From assembly GCA_900316565.1 (NCBI GenBank), contig ONDK01000002.1:45226-109225 (forward strand): DNA of 64,000 bases, given 5' to 3'. Below, one piece after another: positions 7,963 to 16,153 of the stretch. How positions within the stretch are numbered: the first letter of the stretch is position 1; each line of letters begins with the position of its first letter. The notes below the pieces were generated by a model. It was not told the DNA's origin. It was given only the letters and a program-made list of their open reading frames with translations, and ran no database searches. The position numbers and the translations under genes are program-made. The DNA is from an uncultured Prevotella sp. (GTDB taxonomy: Bacteria > Bacteroidota > Bacteroidia > Bacteroidales > Bacteroidaceae).

Positions 7963-8727
7963 ATGAAGAAGGAAAGTGTTGTACTGAGCGTGTTGTTCCT
8001 CGCTCTGTCGATTACGGCAAGTGGTTGCAGGACCCAGAACAGGCGTGATGCTAATGGAAATAAAATTACCAAGGAACTCCATGAGGCTGCCGACGGGGTG
8101 GAGGATAACTCAACAACACAGCAGCAGGACAGTGCCCGTGATGTCGCTCAGACTTCCTGGGTGCCCCGCGACTCCGATATCACCTCTCAGGTTACGTGGG
8201 GTTATCGGCAGGCTGACCGTAAGAGAAACGACATCGACATCATCGTCGTCCACTCAAACTACCATGTCGTCAACCAGGCCAAGCAACAGTTCGACTTTGA
8301 TGTGAACGGTTGTATAAAGCAGTTCCGCGACGGTGGCACGTCAGCACACTACATGATAACGCGCGACGGGACCATTCTGAAGATGGTCGACGAGAAGAAT
8401 GTGGCATACCATGCTGGAAAAAGCGCGCTGCCCGACGGATCCCGTCAGTGGCTGAACGGCTCCTCGATAGGAATAGAGGTCATAAGCATGAAGAGGGACG
8501 GCCCCACAGAGGCACAGTACCGCTCGCTCGACTGGCTGATAAAGGACATCTGCGCACGTTATGACATCCGGTATCTTGTCAGACACTCGGACATAGCAGT
8601 GCCACAGGGACGGAAAGACGACCCGTGGGGAATGGACTGGAAACGAGTCTGCGAGAATGTGAAGGCGAAATACCCCAATATCACGACATACAACATACCG
8701 GTAAAGAACAACCCTCAGTTCAAATAA
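7963..8727 (+). CDS. N-acetylmuramoyl-L-alanine amidase, lipoprotein (amidase_2/PGRP fold)
   Basis: A 254-residue lipoprotein (lipobox TASGC, cysteine 22) that should cleave the amide bond between MurNAc and L-alanine in peptidoglycan or muropeptides. The amidase_2 fold starts near residue 88: IDIIVVHSNYH (Zn ligand H97), GGTSAHYMITRDGTILKMV, VAYHAGKS, NGSSIGIEV, then LVRHSDIAVPQGRKDDPWG with the other expected ligands H208 and D220. The usual IVIHHT motif reads VVHSNY here, so the second His of that motif is missing, although the metal-binding His is kept. It follows the 7330 lipoprotein gene and precedes metG on the same strand. Confidence 0.88.
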   Translation: MKKESVVLSVLFLALSITASGCRTQNRRDANGNKITKELHEAADGVEDNSTTQQQDSARDVAQTSWVPRDSDITSQVTWGYRQADRKRNDIDIIVVHSNYHVVNQAKQQFDFDVNGCIKQFRDGGTSAHYMITRDGTILKMVDEKNVAYHAGKSALPDGSRQWLNGSSIGIEVISMKRDGPTEAQYRSLDWLIKDICARYDIRYLVRHSDIAVPQGRKDDPWGMDWKRVCENVKAKYPNITTYNIPVKNNPQFK

Positions 8728-8849
8728 ACTGCAACAGATAAGAAAATAAACAATAGAAATAATAATACTCCATGATGCCCGGACACCCAATCCAGTGGTC
8801 ATCCGGACATTTCCCGACCCTTACAGAGGCATGGAGAGGAATGGCAATT

Positions 8850-10919
8850 ATGAAGAATTTCAAACGAACAACTGTTACCGCGGCACTGCCTTACGCCAAC
8901 GGCGGAGTGCATATAGGCCATCTGGCAGGAGTATACGTTCCTGCCGACATCTATGTCCGCTATCTGCGGCTGAAGAAACAGCCTGTCATCTTCATCGGTG
9001 GAAGTGATGAGCACGGTGTGCCTATCACTATCCGAGCAAAGAAAGAGGGCTGCACGCCTCAGGATATATGCGACAGATACCATAAGATAATCAAGGACTC
9101 ATTCAAGGAGTTCGGTATCTCGTTCGACATATACAGCCGGACGACATCGCCTACGCACAACAAGCTGGCCAGCGATTTCTTCCGTAAGCTCTATGATGAC
9201 GGAAAGCTCATAGAGAAAGAGTCGGAACAGTACTATGACCCGGAGGCTCATCAGTTCCTGGCCGACCGTTATATCATGGGAACATGCCCTCACTGCGGCA
9301 ATCCCAACGCCTATGGTGACCAGTGTGAGAAGTGCGGTTCCGACCTCAGTCCTATGGAGCTCATCGACCCGCACTCTACTATCTCTGGTGCAAAGCCGGA
9401 GATACGCAAGACAAAGAACTGGTATCTGCCTCTGAACGAATACCAGGACTGGCTCAAGAAATGGATACTCGACGGACACAAGGAATGGCGCTCGAACGTG
9501 TATGGCCAGTGCAAGTCATGGCTTGACATGGACCTGCAGCCAAGAGCTATGACACGCGACCTCGACTGGGGCATCCCTGTCCCCGTGGAGGGTGCTGACG
9601 GAAAGGTGCTTTACGTGTGGTTCGACGCACCGATAGGATATATCTCCAACACAAAGGAGCTCTGCGACAAGGAACCTGAGAAATGGGGCTCTTGGGAGAC
9701 ATGGTGGAAGGACCCGGAGACAAGGCTCGTCCACTTCATCGGAAAGGACAACATCGTATTCCATTGCATCATCTTCCCGGTGATGCTGAAGGCCCACGGC
9801 GGTTATATCCTGCCCGACAACGTCCCGGCAAACGAGTTCCTGAACCTTGAGAACGACAAGATATCAACATCGAGGAACTGGGCCGTATGGCTCGACGAGT
9901 ACCTACGCGACTTCCCGGGCAAGCAAGATGTGCTGCGCTATGTCCTCACCGCCAACGCTCCTGAGACAAAGGACAACAACTTCACATGGAAGGACTTCCA
10001 GGAGAGAAACAACTCTGAGCTCGTGGGAATATACGGCAACTTCGTGAACCGTGCCCTGCAGCTCACCAAGAAGTACTGGGGCGGCAAGGTTCCGGCAGCC
10101 GGTGAGCTCCAGGATGTTGACAAGCAGGCCATAGCAGAGTTCAAGGACGTAAAAGATAAGATGGAGTCGCTGCTGGATGTATTCAAGTTCCGCGAGGCCC
10201 AAAAGGAAGCCATGAACCTTGCACGCATAGGCAACAAGTATATTACCGAATGTGAGCCGTGGAAGGTTTGGAAGACCGACCCGAAACGTGTGGAGACAAT
10301 CCTGAATATATCCCTTCAGCTCGTTGCCAACCTTGCCATTGCCTTCGAGCCGTTCCTCCCCTTCTCCTCAAAAGACCTCCGGGGAATGATTGGCCTTGAC
10401 GACTTCGACTGGAAGGAGCTCGGACGGACCGACCTGCTGAAGGCCGGACAGCAGCTCGGCGAGCCTCATCTGCTCTTTGAGAAGATTGAGGATGATGCCA
10501 TACAGCGTCAACTCGACAAGCTCAACGCGGAGAAAGCAGCCAACGAGAAGGCTGCAGCCCTGAAGGACTACAAGGCCGAGCCGGTAAAGGAGAACGTCCC
10601 CTTCGACGAATGGGAGAAGGTCGACATCCGTGTCGGTCATATCAAAGACTGCCAGAAGGTGAAGAAATCAAACAAGCTCCTGCAGTTCACCATCGACGAC
10701 GGCAGCGGCAAGGACCGCACCATCCTCTCAGGCATAGCAAAGTTCTATAAGCCCGAGGAGCTGGTAGGCAAGGACGTGCTCTTCATCGCCAACCTCGCTC
10801 CGCGCAAGATGATGGGCATCGAGAGTCAGGGAATGATTCTCTCGGCACTGAACGCTGACGGCTCACTGGCCCTGACAACCACATTCAGCCAGGTTCTGCC
10901 GGGCAGCCAGATAGGATAA
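8850..10919 (+). CDS. metG: Methionine--tRNA ligase
   Basis: A 689-residue class I synthetase charging tRNA-Met. HIGH is at residues 21-24 ([12 protein letters not shown]), the zinc knuckle [18 protein letters not shown] around residues 149-166, and the KMSKS equivalent is KISTS near residue 337. The last roughly 100 residues (about 585-689, [13 protein letters not shown] to the end) are the EMAP/Trbp111 tRNA-binding domain, typical of the dimeric MetG form. The frame is open from 8772, but [18 protein letters not shown] at 8850 is the family N-terminus and has a GGAGAGGA purine stretch 9 bases upstream. A strong terminator follows about 100 bases downstream. Confidence 0.97.
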   Translation: MKNFKRTTVTAALPYANGGVHIGHLAGVYVPADIYVRYLRLKKQPVIFIGGSDEHGVPITIRAKKEGCTPQDICDRYHKIIKDSFKEFGISFDIYSRTTSPTHNKLASDFFRKLYDDGKLIEKESEQYYDPEAHQFLADRYIMGTCPHCGNPNAYGDQCEKCGSDLSPMELIDPHSTISGAKPEIRKTKNWYLPLNEYQDWLKKWILDGHKEWRSNVYGQCKSWLDMDLQPRAMTRDLDWGIPVPVEGADGKVLYVWFDAPIGYISNTKELCDKEPEKWGSWETWWKDPETRLVHFIGKDNIVFHCIIFPVMLKAHGGYILPDNVPANEFLNLENDKISTSRNWAVWLDEYLRDFPGKQDVLRYVLTANAPETKDNNFTWKDFQERNNSELVGIYGNFVNRALQLTKKYWGGKVPAAGELQDVDKQAIAEFKDVKDKMESLLDVFKFREAQKEAMNLARIGNKYITECEPWKVWKTDPKRVETILNISLQLVANLAIAFEPFLPFSSKDLRGMIGLDDFDWKELGRTDLLKAGQQLGEPHLLFEKIEDDAIQRQLDKLNAEKAANEKAAALKDYKAEPVKENVPFDEWEKVDIRVGHIKDCQKVKKSNKLLQFTIDDGSGKDRTILSGIAKFYKPEELVGKDVLFIANLAPRKMMGIESQGMILSALNADGSLALTTTFSQVLPGSQIG

Positions 10920-10975
10920 ACAGTGTATCCACGCCCTTCAAAAAAGGTATTCGAACGATATAAACAGTGATTTTT

Positions 10976-11003
10976 CAGCCTTCCTCTCATAAAGTGAAGG
11001 CTG
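10976..11003. other. Small inverted repeat downstream of metG
   Basis: CAGCCTTC (10976-10983) and GAAGGCTG (10996-11003) form an 8-bp stem with a 12-base loop, preceding the main metG terminator. It has no T-tract, so its role is open. Confidence 0.5.
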
Positions 11004-11019
11004 AGATTATAACGAAAGC

Positions 11020-11076
11020 AACAAGGCCAATAGCTTAAATCGTCTATCGATTACAGCTATTGGCCTTGTTTTTTTA
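11020..11076 (+). terminator. Intrinsic terminator of metG
   Basis: A perfect 16-bp stem (11020-11035 with 11055-11070) encloses a 19-base loop and is followed by a run of T to 11076. It lies between the convergent metG and DUF4230 genes. Confidence 0.9.
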
Positions 11077-11093
11077 CTAACATCACATGTCCG

Positions 11094-11687
11094 TCACCGC
11101 CATTTAACCCTTACAGTGAAGCCATGCGATGAAAACAACCGGGTTATCTCATCCTCTATTTTCTTTTTTGCCTCAGGCTTATGGGTGTCACCCTGGCGTA
11201 TCATCTCTGCTTTTGCCTTCCGCACGAGTGCCTCCTTAACCTCAGGGCGGTTGATGAACTTCTCATCACCGTCGCCTAAGATGACCTTTACATTGCGCTC
11301 ATCGAGGAAGCGGTCGTCGAGGAGCTGTACCTCCGGCAGGGTAACGATAGCCACCGAGTCGTCCACAACCCGTACCCAGTCGTCCTTCACCTTCATCATG
11401 TCAACACCATAGTGGAGTGTTCCACGGTAGAGGAGTTCGATGGCAGTGTCATGAAAGAAGCCCTTGTCGACAGTGTCAACGCTCTGCTCCAGCTCCACCG
11501 TCACCACCGACCACTGCCCTATTCTCTTCAGGGAATCGAGGTTTACGGGTGTCGGCTTTGTCTCCGCCACGGTCTGACTGACCACATGTTCCGTTTTGGC
11601 AAAGTTACACGCCTTTACAACAACCACAACGACAACGATGCAGATAACGGCAATGGCGATAACATATATCTTATTTATCAGTTTCAT
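11094..11687 (-). CDS. DUF4230 membrane-anchored protein (second of a pair)
   Basis: A 197-residue protein with an N-terminal hydrophobic helix (about residues 5-25, very valine-rich) and a soluble, presumably periplasmic domain with ITLxLP-like strands (SVAIVTLPEVQLLDDRF) and a charged C-terminal helix (AKKKIEDEITRLFSSHGFTVRVKW). This is the DUF4230 layout, a family of unknown function. The ATG lies 3 bases after the stop of the upstream paralogue, suggesting translational coupling. The two proteins share the pattern of TM anchor, aspartate-rich strand region, KAxAEMIRQG-like helix and closing FRV/FTV strand, so they arose by duplication or act as a hetero-pair. Confidence 0.8.
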   Translation of the reverse strand: MKLINKIYVIAIAVICIVVVVVVVKACNFAKTEHVVSQTVAETKPTPVNLDSLKRIGQWSVVTVELEQSVDTVDKGFFHDTAIELLYRGTLHYGVDMMKVKDDWVRVVDDSVAIVTLPEVQLLDDRFLDERNVKVILGDGDEKFINRPEVKEALVRKAKAEMIRQGDTHKPEAKKKIEDEITRLFSSHGFTVRVKWR

Positions 11688-11690
11688 CTT

Positions 11691-12389
11691 CTATTCATGA
11701 TTACGTTCTACGGTGAGCCTGTCGGGGTTCAGAGACGAGGAGTAAGTGATGTTCACCCGCCTAAATCCACTCTTGAGGAGTGCGTCGGCCAGTATGCCTT
11801 CAGCATTCCGCTTCGCATCCGTAAGCAGTTCCTGCTTCCGTTGCATGCTTATCTCCGCCCAGATACCCTGCTCCGCATCGCTGACGGCCTTGTTGAAGAA
11901 GTCCTGCGACTGTGTACTGGCAAACACCTGTTGGTCCACAATCTCATCCTTATGTATCACCTCACAGCTCGTCAGCTCTATCACAGGGTCCGGAAGTGTT
12001 ATCGTTACCGAGGAGTCGCGGTCGTTGACCTTTATATCCTCCTGGGATATCCGTCCAAGGTCTATACAAGCCTTATAGGTAACGTCAATGGGTATGACAT
12101 AGTTGGAATGCGACCAAGGCTTTGTGAACTTATATCCGAGTACCGACATCACATCCTTTGTAGAGATGACGACCTTCTTATGTGCCGTCTGCTCCGAGGA
12201 ATAGAGTTTCGACTCATGCCTTATAGCCTCCATGGCATCGGCAGAGGAGAGCCGTTTCTGTGGCTGTTCCACCACCGTCTCCTCCGTGATGGCGGCATCC
12301 TTTGAACCGGACGTCCCAAGGAGATAGCCCACAAGGAACACTATGGCGGCCAAAGCAATACATATTATAATAACATTTCTTCCTTTCAT
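11691..12389 (-). CDS. DUF4230 membrane-anchored protein (first of a pair)
   Basis: A 232-residue protein: N-terminal TM helix (NVIIICIALAAIVFLVGYLLG), a linker, then the DUF4230 domain with SAMEAIRHESKLYSSEQTAHKKVVIST, a DVTYKACIDLGRI strand pair, SSVTITLPDPVIELTSC and the helical SMQRKQELLTDAKRNAEGILADALLKSGFRRVNITY end. The membrane-proximal helical end is reminiscent of SPFH/band-7 or mechanosensitive-channel accessory domains, but no function is known. It is the 5' gene of a two-gene unit; comM lies 97 bases upstream on the same strand. Confidence 0.8.
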   Translation of the reverse strand: MKGRNVIIICIALAAIVFLVGYLLGTSGSKDAAITEETVVEQPQKRLSSADAMEAIRHESKLYSSEQTAHKKVVISTKDVMSVLGYKFTKPWSHSNYVIPIDVTYKACIDLGRISQEDIKVNDRDSSVTITLPDPVIELTSCEVIHKDEIVDQQVFASTQSQDFFNKAVSDAEQGIWAEISMQRKQELLTDAKRNAEGILADALLKSGFRRVNITYSSSLNPDRLTVERNHE

Positions 12390-12486
12390 ATCCTACTGCT
12401 TATACTTAGAATTCTTGTTTTTCACACTTCATCATTGCCTATCAACCGGCCACGCGAGCTTCATCAGCCGTCATATCAACGGATGG

Positions 12487-14034
12487 TCATAGTCCTCTCT
12501 CCGCCCAGTCGCTGCGGTCCATCTGGCGGTAACCGACAGCCTCGGCAATATGTTCGGCCTGCACGTTGTCCGAATGGGCCAGATCAGCGATCGTCCTTGC
12601 CACCTTAAGTATCCGGCTATAGGCGCGGGCAGAGAGGTGCAGCCGCTCCATAGCCATTCTGAGCACCGCCAGACCGCGCTCGTCAGGCTCGGCATACTTG
12701 TGTATCATCCTTTCACTCATCTGTGCATTGCAGTGCATGCCCTTTATATCCTTGAAACGCTCCGTCTGTATGGCCCGCGCCTCCATAACACGCTCCCGAA
12801 TCTTTGCCGACGGTTCGCCCGGCTGGGCTTTGGAAAGATCGTGGAACGGCAAGGCAGCTATCTCACACTGGATGTCGATACGGTCGAGAAGCGGACCACT
12901 AATCTTAGATAGATAACGCTGTATCTGACCTGGAGTACACACACAATGATGCGTAGGGTCGCCATAATAGCCGCAAGGACACGGGTTCATCGACGCCACA
13001 AACATAAAGGAACATGGATAGGTAACCGTATACTTAGCCCGGCTGATGGTTATCTGCCGGTCTTCGAGGGGTTGTCTGAGCACCTCCAGGGTGTGCTTAT
13101 TGAATTCCGGGAGCTCATCGCAGAACAAGACACCGTTATGTGCCAGCGTTATCTCTCCCGGCATGGGGTTGTTTCCACCTCCGACGAGTGCCACCTCAGA
13201 GATGGTATGGTGCGGACTACGGAACGGACGCTGGCATATCAGTCCCATTCCCCTTGGCAGTTTCCCCGCTATGGAGTGTATCTGCGTCGTCTCAAGGCTC
13301 TCGGAAAGCGACAGCGGCGGCAATATCGATGGCAGTCTCTTAGCCATCATACTCTTTCCGCTTCCCGGAGGTCCCACAAGGATGATATTGTGTCCGCCTG
13401 CCGCGGCCACCTCAAAGGCTCTCTTGACATTCTCCTGTCCACGGACATCGGCGAAGTCCAGGTCGAATTTATACTGATGCTCATAGAATTCCTTCCTTGT
13501 GTCGACGACACATGGCTCAGGGTGTGACGCACCATTAAGGAAGTTGATGACCTCCAGGAGATTATTCATGCCATAGACCTCCAGCGTATCGACAACGGCA
13601 GCCTCATGCTCGTTCTCCTTCGGCACGATAAGCCCCTTGAAATGTTCGGCCCGCGCTTTGATAGCTATGGGCAACGCACCCTTCACCGGCTGCAGCTTTC
13701 CGTCCAGTCCCAGTTCACCGACGAGCATATACTTGTCGAGCATATCGTTGTGCATCTCCTCATTGGAAGCAAGGATGGCGATGGCGAGCGGAAGGTCGAA
13801 GCCGGCACCTTCCTTTTTAAGGTCAGCGGGAGCGAGGTTGGCGGTAACGTCAGCCACAGGAAATTTATATCCATTGTTCAGCAAGGCAGCATTTATGCGG
13901 TCATGGCTTTCCTTCACGGCTGTGTCAGCAAGTCCAGTGAGATGAAAAAGGACGCCACGTGTTATGCTCACCTCAACTGTTACAGTGGTAACTTCAAGTC
14001 CGTTTACGGCAGCACAATAGGTTTTTACGAGCAT
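12487..14034 (-). CDS. comM: YifB/ComM-family Mg-chelatase-like AAA+ ATPase
   Basis: A 515-residue AAA+ helicase-like protein. Residues 1-180 form the ChlI-type Lon-protease-like domain (VEVSITRGVLFHLTGLADTAVKES). Walker A GPPGSGKS is at 221-228 and Walker B in GVLFCDELPEF. Next come the conserved PCPCGYYGDP stretch and a C-terminal lid domain (LSARAYSRILKVARTIADL). In transformable bacteria ComM drives branch migration during uptake of DNA; in Bacteroidota the same gene is a core gene of less clear role. It starts 11 bases after the stop of the DUF4369 lipoprotein gene, so the two are likely co-transcribed. Confidence 0.95.
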   Translation of the reverse strand: MLVKTYCAAVNGLEVTTVTVEVSITRGVLFHLTGLADTAVKESHDRINAALLNNGYKFPVADVTANLAPADLKKEGAGFDLPLAIAILASNEEMHNDMLDKYMLVGELGLDGKLQPVKGALPIAIKARAEHFKGLIVPKENEHEAAVVDTLEVYGMNNLLEVINFLNGASHPEPCVVDTRKEFYEHQYKFDLDFADVRGQENVKRAFEVAAAGGHNIILVGPPGSGKSMMAKRLPSILPPLSLSESLETTQIHSIAGKLPRGMGLICQRPFRSPHHTISEVALVGGGNNPMPGEITLAHNGVLFCDELPEFNKHTLEVLRQPLEDRQITISRAKYTVTYPCSFMFVASMNPCPCGYYGDPTHHCVCTPGQIQRYLSKISGPLLDRIDIQCEIAALPFHDLSKAQPGEPSAKIRERVMEARAIQTERFKDIKGMHCNAQMSERMIHKYAEPDERGLAVLRMAMERLHLSARAYSRILKVARTIADLAHSDNVQAEHIAEAVGYRQMDRSDWAERGL

Positions 14035-14045
14035 CTATCAGGTTC

Positions 14046-15044
14046 TTAATGATATATCTTGGTGAGCTCCTGGCGCAGCTGTGCCGCGTTGAGTCCACTC
14101 TTGACTATACGTCCGTTTCTTAAGAGGATGTTTTCAGGTACCGTCGACAGTCCGAGCTGTTTCATCAGACGGCTGTTTATCGTCATTCCGTCGCATATCA
14201 CAGGCCAGTCGATGCTGTTGTTCTGCATCGCCTGACGACACATGGTCTTGCTGGCATCGACGCAGATGCTTACAGCCTTGCACTTCTCGTCAGCCTTCTT
14301 CATAGCATCCGCAATAGCGTTCTGTGCATCAATGCTCTCAAAGCTCCACGACGCCCATACGCTTACTACAGACACCGGTGCGTTGAGGTCGCCATTGGTA
14401 ACCTTATGACCATCGACATCAATGGCAGAGAATGTCGGAAGAGCCTTCCCCGGCAAGCTGACCGTGAGGAGGTCCGTCTGCTGCTTCAGTCTGACGAGGG
14501 CACCGTTGTCCTTCTGCGCCTTACTCATTACAGCCACCAGCGATGCCGCCTGCTTATAGTCAGGGGTATTGCTGTCGACGAAATACTTCTTTGTGAGATA
14601 AACACTTACCGGCGACTCCGGGTGGTCCTTCACGAACTGCGCTGCAAACTTCGCCTCCTGTGGCGGCGACATGTTTGTCGACGACTTACGGAATGTCGTC
14701 ATCAGTTCGTTGGCCTTCGTGCCCTTTATCTCCATATCCCTCAGACGGGAGGCATCGGCCTTCACTTCCACTGCCCCGCCCGACTCGGCGAATATGGGTT
14801 GCTGCGAATAGTTTGGGAACACTATCATCAGCACACCATCACTTCTGCACGGCACTTCGAGTGCGAAGCGTCCGTCTTGTATCTTTATCGTGTCCATACC
14901 GTCTATCACTCCGTCGGGACTATAGACGTAAAGCTCACCAGAATTGATATGAAGAAATCTGCCCTCTATCTTGAAGCGTCCCTTGCTTTCACCGCAGGCG
15001 ACGAGTAAAAACGAAAGAAACAGGATGTAAATGTACCGTTTCAT
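14046..15044 (-). CDS. DUF4369/thioredoxin-fold lipoprotein without active-site cysteines
   Basis: A 332-residue lipoprotein (lipobox LLVAC, cysteine 17). The N-terminal half is a DUF4369-type beta domain (FKIEGRFLHINSGELYVYSPDG, MIVFPNYSQQPIFAE). The C-terminal half is a TlpA/AhpC-like thioredoxin fold: LPTFSAIDVDGHKVTNGDL, then VVSVWASWSFESIDAQ where TlpA proteins have WASWCxxC, and LSTVPENILLRNGRIV with the cis-Pro. Both redox cysteines are missing (SFES), so a disulfide-exchange role is unlikely. The frame is open to 15224 through the tRNA gene; the real start is MKRYIYIL at 15044, with 15050 as alternative. It probably shares a transcript with the tRNA upstream and comM downstream. Confidence 0.85.
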   Translation of the reverse strand: MKRYIYILFLSFLLVACGESKGRFKIEGRFLHINSGELYVYSPDGVIDGMDTIKIQDGRFALEVPCRSDGVLMIVFPNYSQQPIFAESGGAVEVKADASRLRDMEIKGTKANELMTTFRKSSTNMSPPQEAKFAAQFVKDHPESPVSVYLTKKYFVDSNTPDYKQAASLVAVMSKAQKDNGALVRLKQQTDLLTVSLPGKALPTFSAIDVDGHKVTNGDLNAPVSVVSVWASWSFESIDAQNAIADAMKKADEKCKAVSICVDASKTMCRQAMQNNSIDWPVICDGMTINSRLMKQLGLSTVPENILLRNGRIVKSGLNAAQLRQELTKIYH

Positions 15045-15071
15045 GGGCATAGGAATAAAAAACATAAGAAG

Positions 15072-15157
15072 TGCCGCGAACGGGACTCGAACCCGTACAG
15101 CCATTTCTGGCCAAGGGATTTTAAGTCCCTCGTGTCTACCAATTCCACCATTGCGGC
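15072..15157 (-). tRNA. tRNA-Leu(UAA)
   Basis: The minus strand gives GCCGCAATGGTGGAATTGG at the 5' end, an anticodon loop CTTAAAA (anticodon TAA) in an AGGGA/TCCCT stem, a long variable arm as expected for a type II tRNA, and the T-arm ACGGG-TTCGAGT-CCCGT. Acceptor arms GCCGCAA and TCGCGGC pair except at position 6 (A-C). The discriminator is A; CCA is not encoded. A promoter lies 25 bases upstream and the DUF4369 gene starts 28 bases downstream. Confidence 0.95.
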
Positions 15158-15181
15158 TAACCAAAAGAAGAATTGCGAATG

Positions 15182-15213
15182 CAAAGATAAGGCTATTTCT
15201 CGGAAAAGACAAA
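15182..15213 (-). promoter_or_regulatory. Promoter of tRNA-Leu(UAA)
   Basis: On the minus strand TTTG (15210-15213) and TATCTTTG (15182-15189) are spaced by 20 bases, close to the Bacteroidota consensus. Transcription would begin just before the tRNA and could run into the DUF4369-comM genes. Confidence 0.75.
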
Positions 15214-15379
15214 CGAAACGCCAACTTTTTTCTTAAAACCCTGTTTAAGGGTGGACATCACCCACCGCACAGACACTGCTGATAGCGTCCTTACAGCGGG
15301 TAAATCAAGCTTTAATCACTGCTGTGCTCATGCCACTTTAATCTAATCATCCCGATTTAATTCCATGCAATTCACCGAT

Positions 15380-16150
15380 TCAGTACTCCACGAGTCGCGG
15401 CCAGGCGGAGGCTATATCGTCGGGCAGCGGTGGGATGAAGGCCGGGATGGAGAACTCCCATATATGGTTCTTTGCCTTTACGATACGCTTCTTCTCCGCC
15501 TCTGATACAGTCTGACTGTCGGTAGTGAAGAACTGGCTCACGACATCTATTCTCTCATCCTCATCCTCGCCCTTGTAATGGGCTTGATAAGTCAGATGCT
15601 TGCTGAAGGCGACGACACTATTATCAGCATTCCGCCGCGTCTCACTGTCCTCACATCCCGTCATCGTGGCCACCACGCCATACATCTTCAGCTGACTCAT
15701 GTCGAGCCTGTGATCCGGACGTCCGGCCAGATCATCGAACGACACCGTCGTCGTGGAGTCGTTGCGGTCTATATGTCCCGCCTTATACTTCAGGAAGTAC
15801 ACATCACCGTTGTTCCTTGTGGAATATTCGTCGCCGGAGATGCTCCCCATGAGCGGCCACACCTCCAGATTAGGAAGGCTTATCTGCACAAAGAGGTCGT
15901 CGCCATTGGCCTTTACGGCCTTTCGCCGCCGTTCCCCTAAGAACTTTCTGTCACAGAAATCGCTCGAAGGAGTCAGCGAGGAGTCCAGCGGGACATATAT
16001 CTCCATATACCCGTCCCAGAAATATGAGAGCACGGAGTCGGTGGTCTGCCAGACGCGGTAATAGCCTTTCAGACGCATATAGTCATTCCCCCTTCCAAAG
16101 GTCGGAAGGAGGAATGCCATGGTAAAAATCAACAGGACAAGCCTTCTCAT
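15380..16150 (-). CDS. Secreted protein of unknown function
   Basis: A 256-residue protein with a signal peptide (MRRLVLLIFTMAFLLPTFG). The mature part is rich in aromatic and acidic residues: YMRLKGYYRVWQTTDSVLSYFWDGYMEIYVPLD, FCDRKFLGERRRKAVKANGDD, DVYFLKYKAGHIDRNDSTTTVSFDDLAGRPDHRLDMSQLKMYG and the end HIWEFSIPAFIPPLPDDIASAWPRLVEY. I do not recognise the family. It follows rnr with a gap of only 3 bases, so it is translated from the rnr transcript, but no functional link is apparent. Confidence 0.7.
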   Translation of the reverse strand: MRRLVLLIFTMAFLLPTFGRGNDYMRLKGYYRVWQTTDSVLSYFWDGYMEIYVPLDSSLTPSSDFCDRKFLGERRRKAVKANGDDLFVQISLPNLEVWPLMGSISGDEYSTRNNGDVYFLKYKAGHIDRNDSTTTVSFDDLAGRPDHRLDMSQLKMYGVVATMTGCEDSETRRNADNSVVAFSKHLTYQAHYKGEDEDERIDVVSQFFTTDSQTVSEAEKKRIVKAKNHIWEFSIPAFIPPLPDDIASAWPRLVEY

Positions 16151-16153
16151 GCC

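Noticed and set aside
8772-8849. N-terminal extension of MetG
   Set aside because: The residues before [10 protein letters not shown] do not fit the family and the purine-rich site favours 8850.
15045-15224. N-terminal extension of the DUF4369 lipoprotein
   Set aside because: This part of the frame runs through tRNA-Leu(UAA); the lipoprotein signal begins at 15044.
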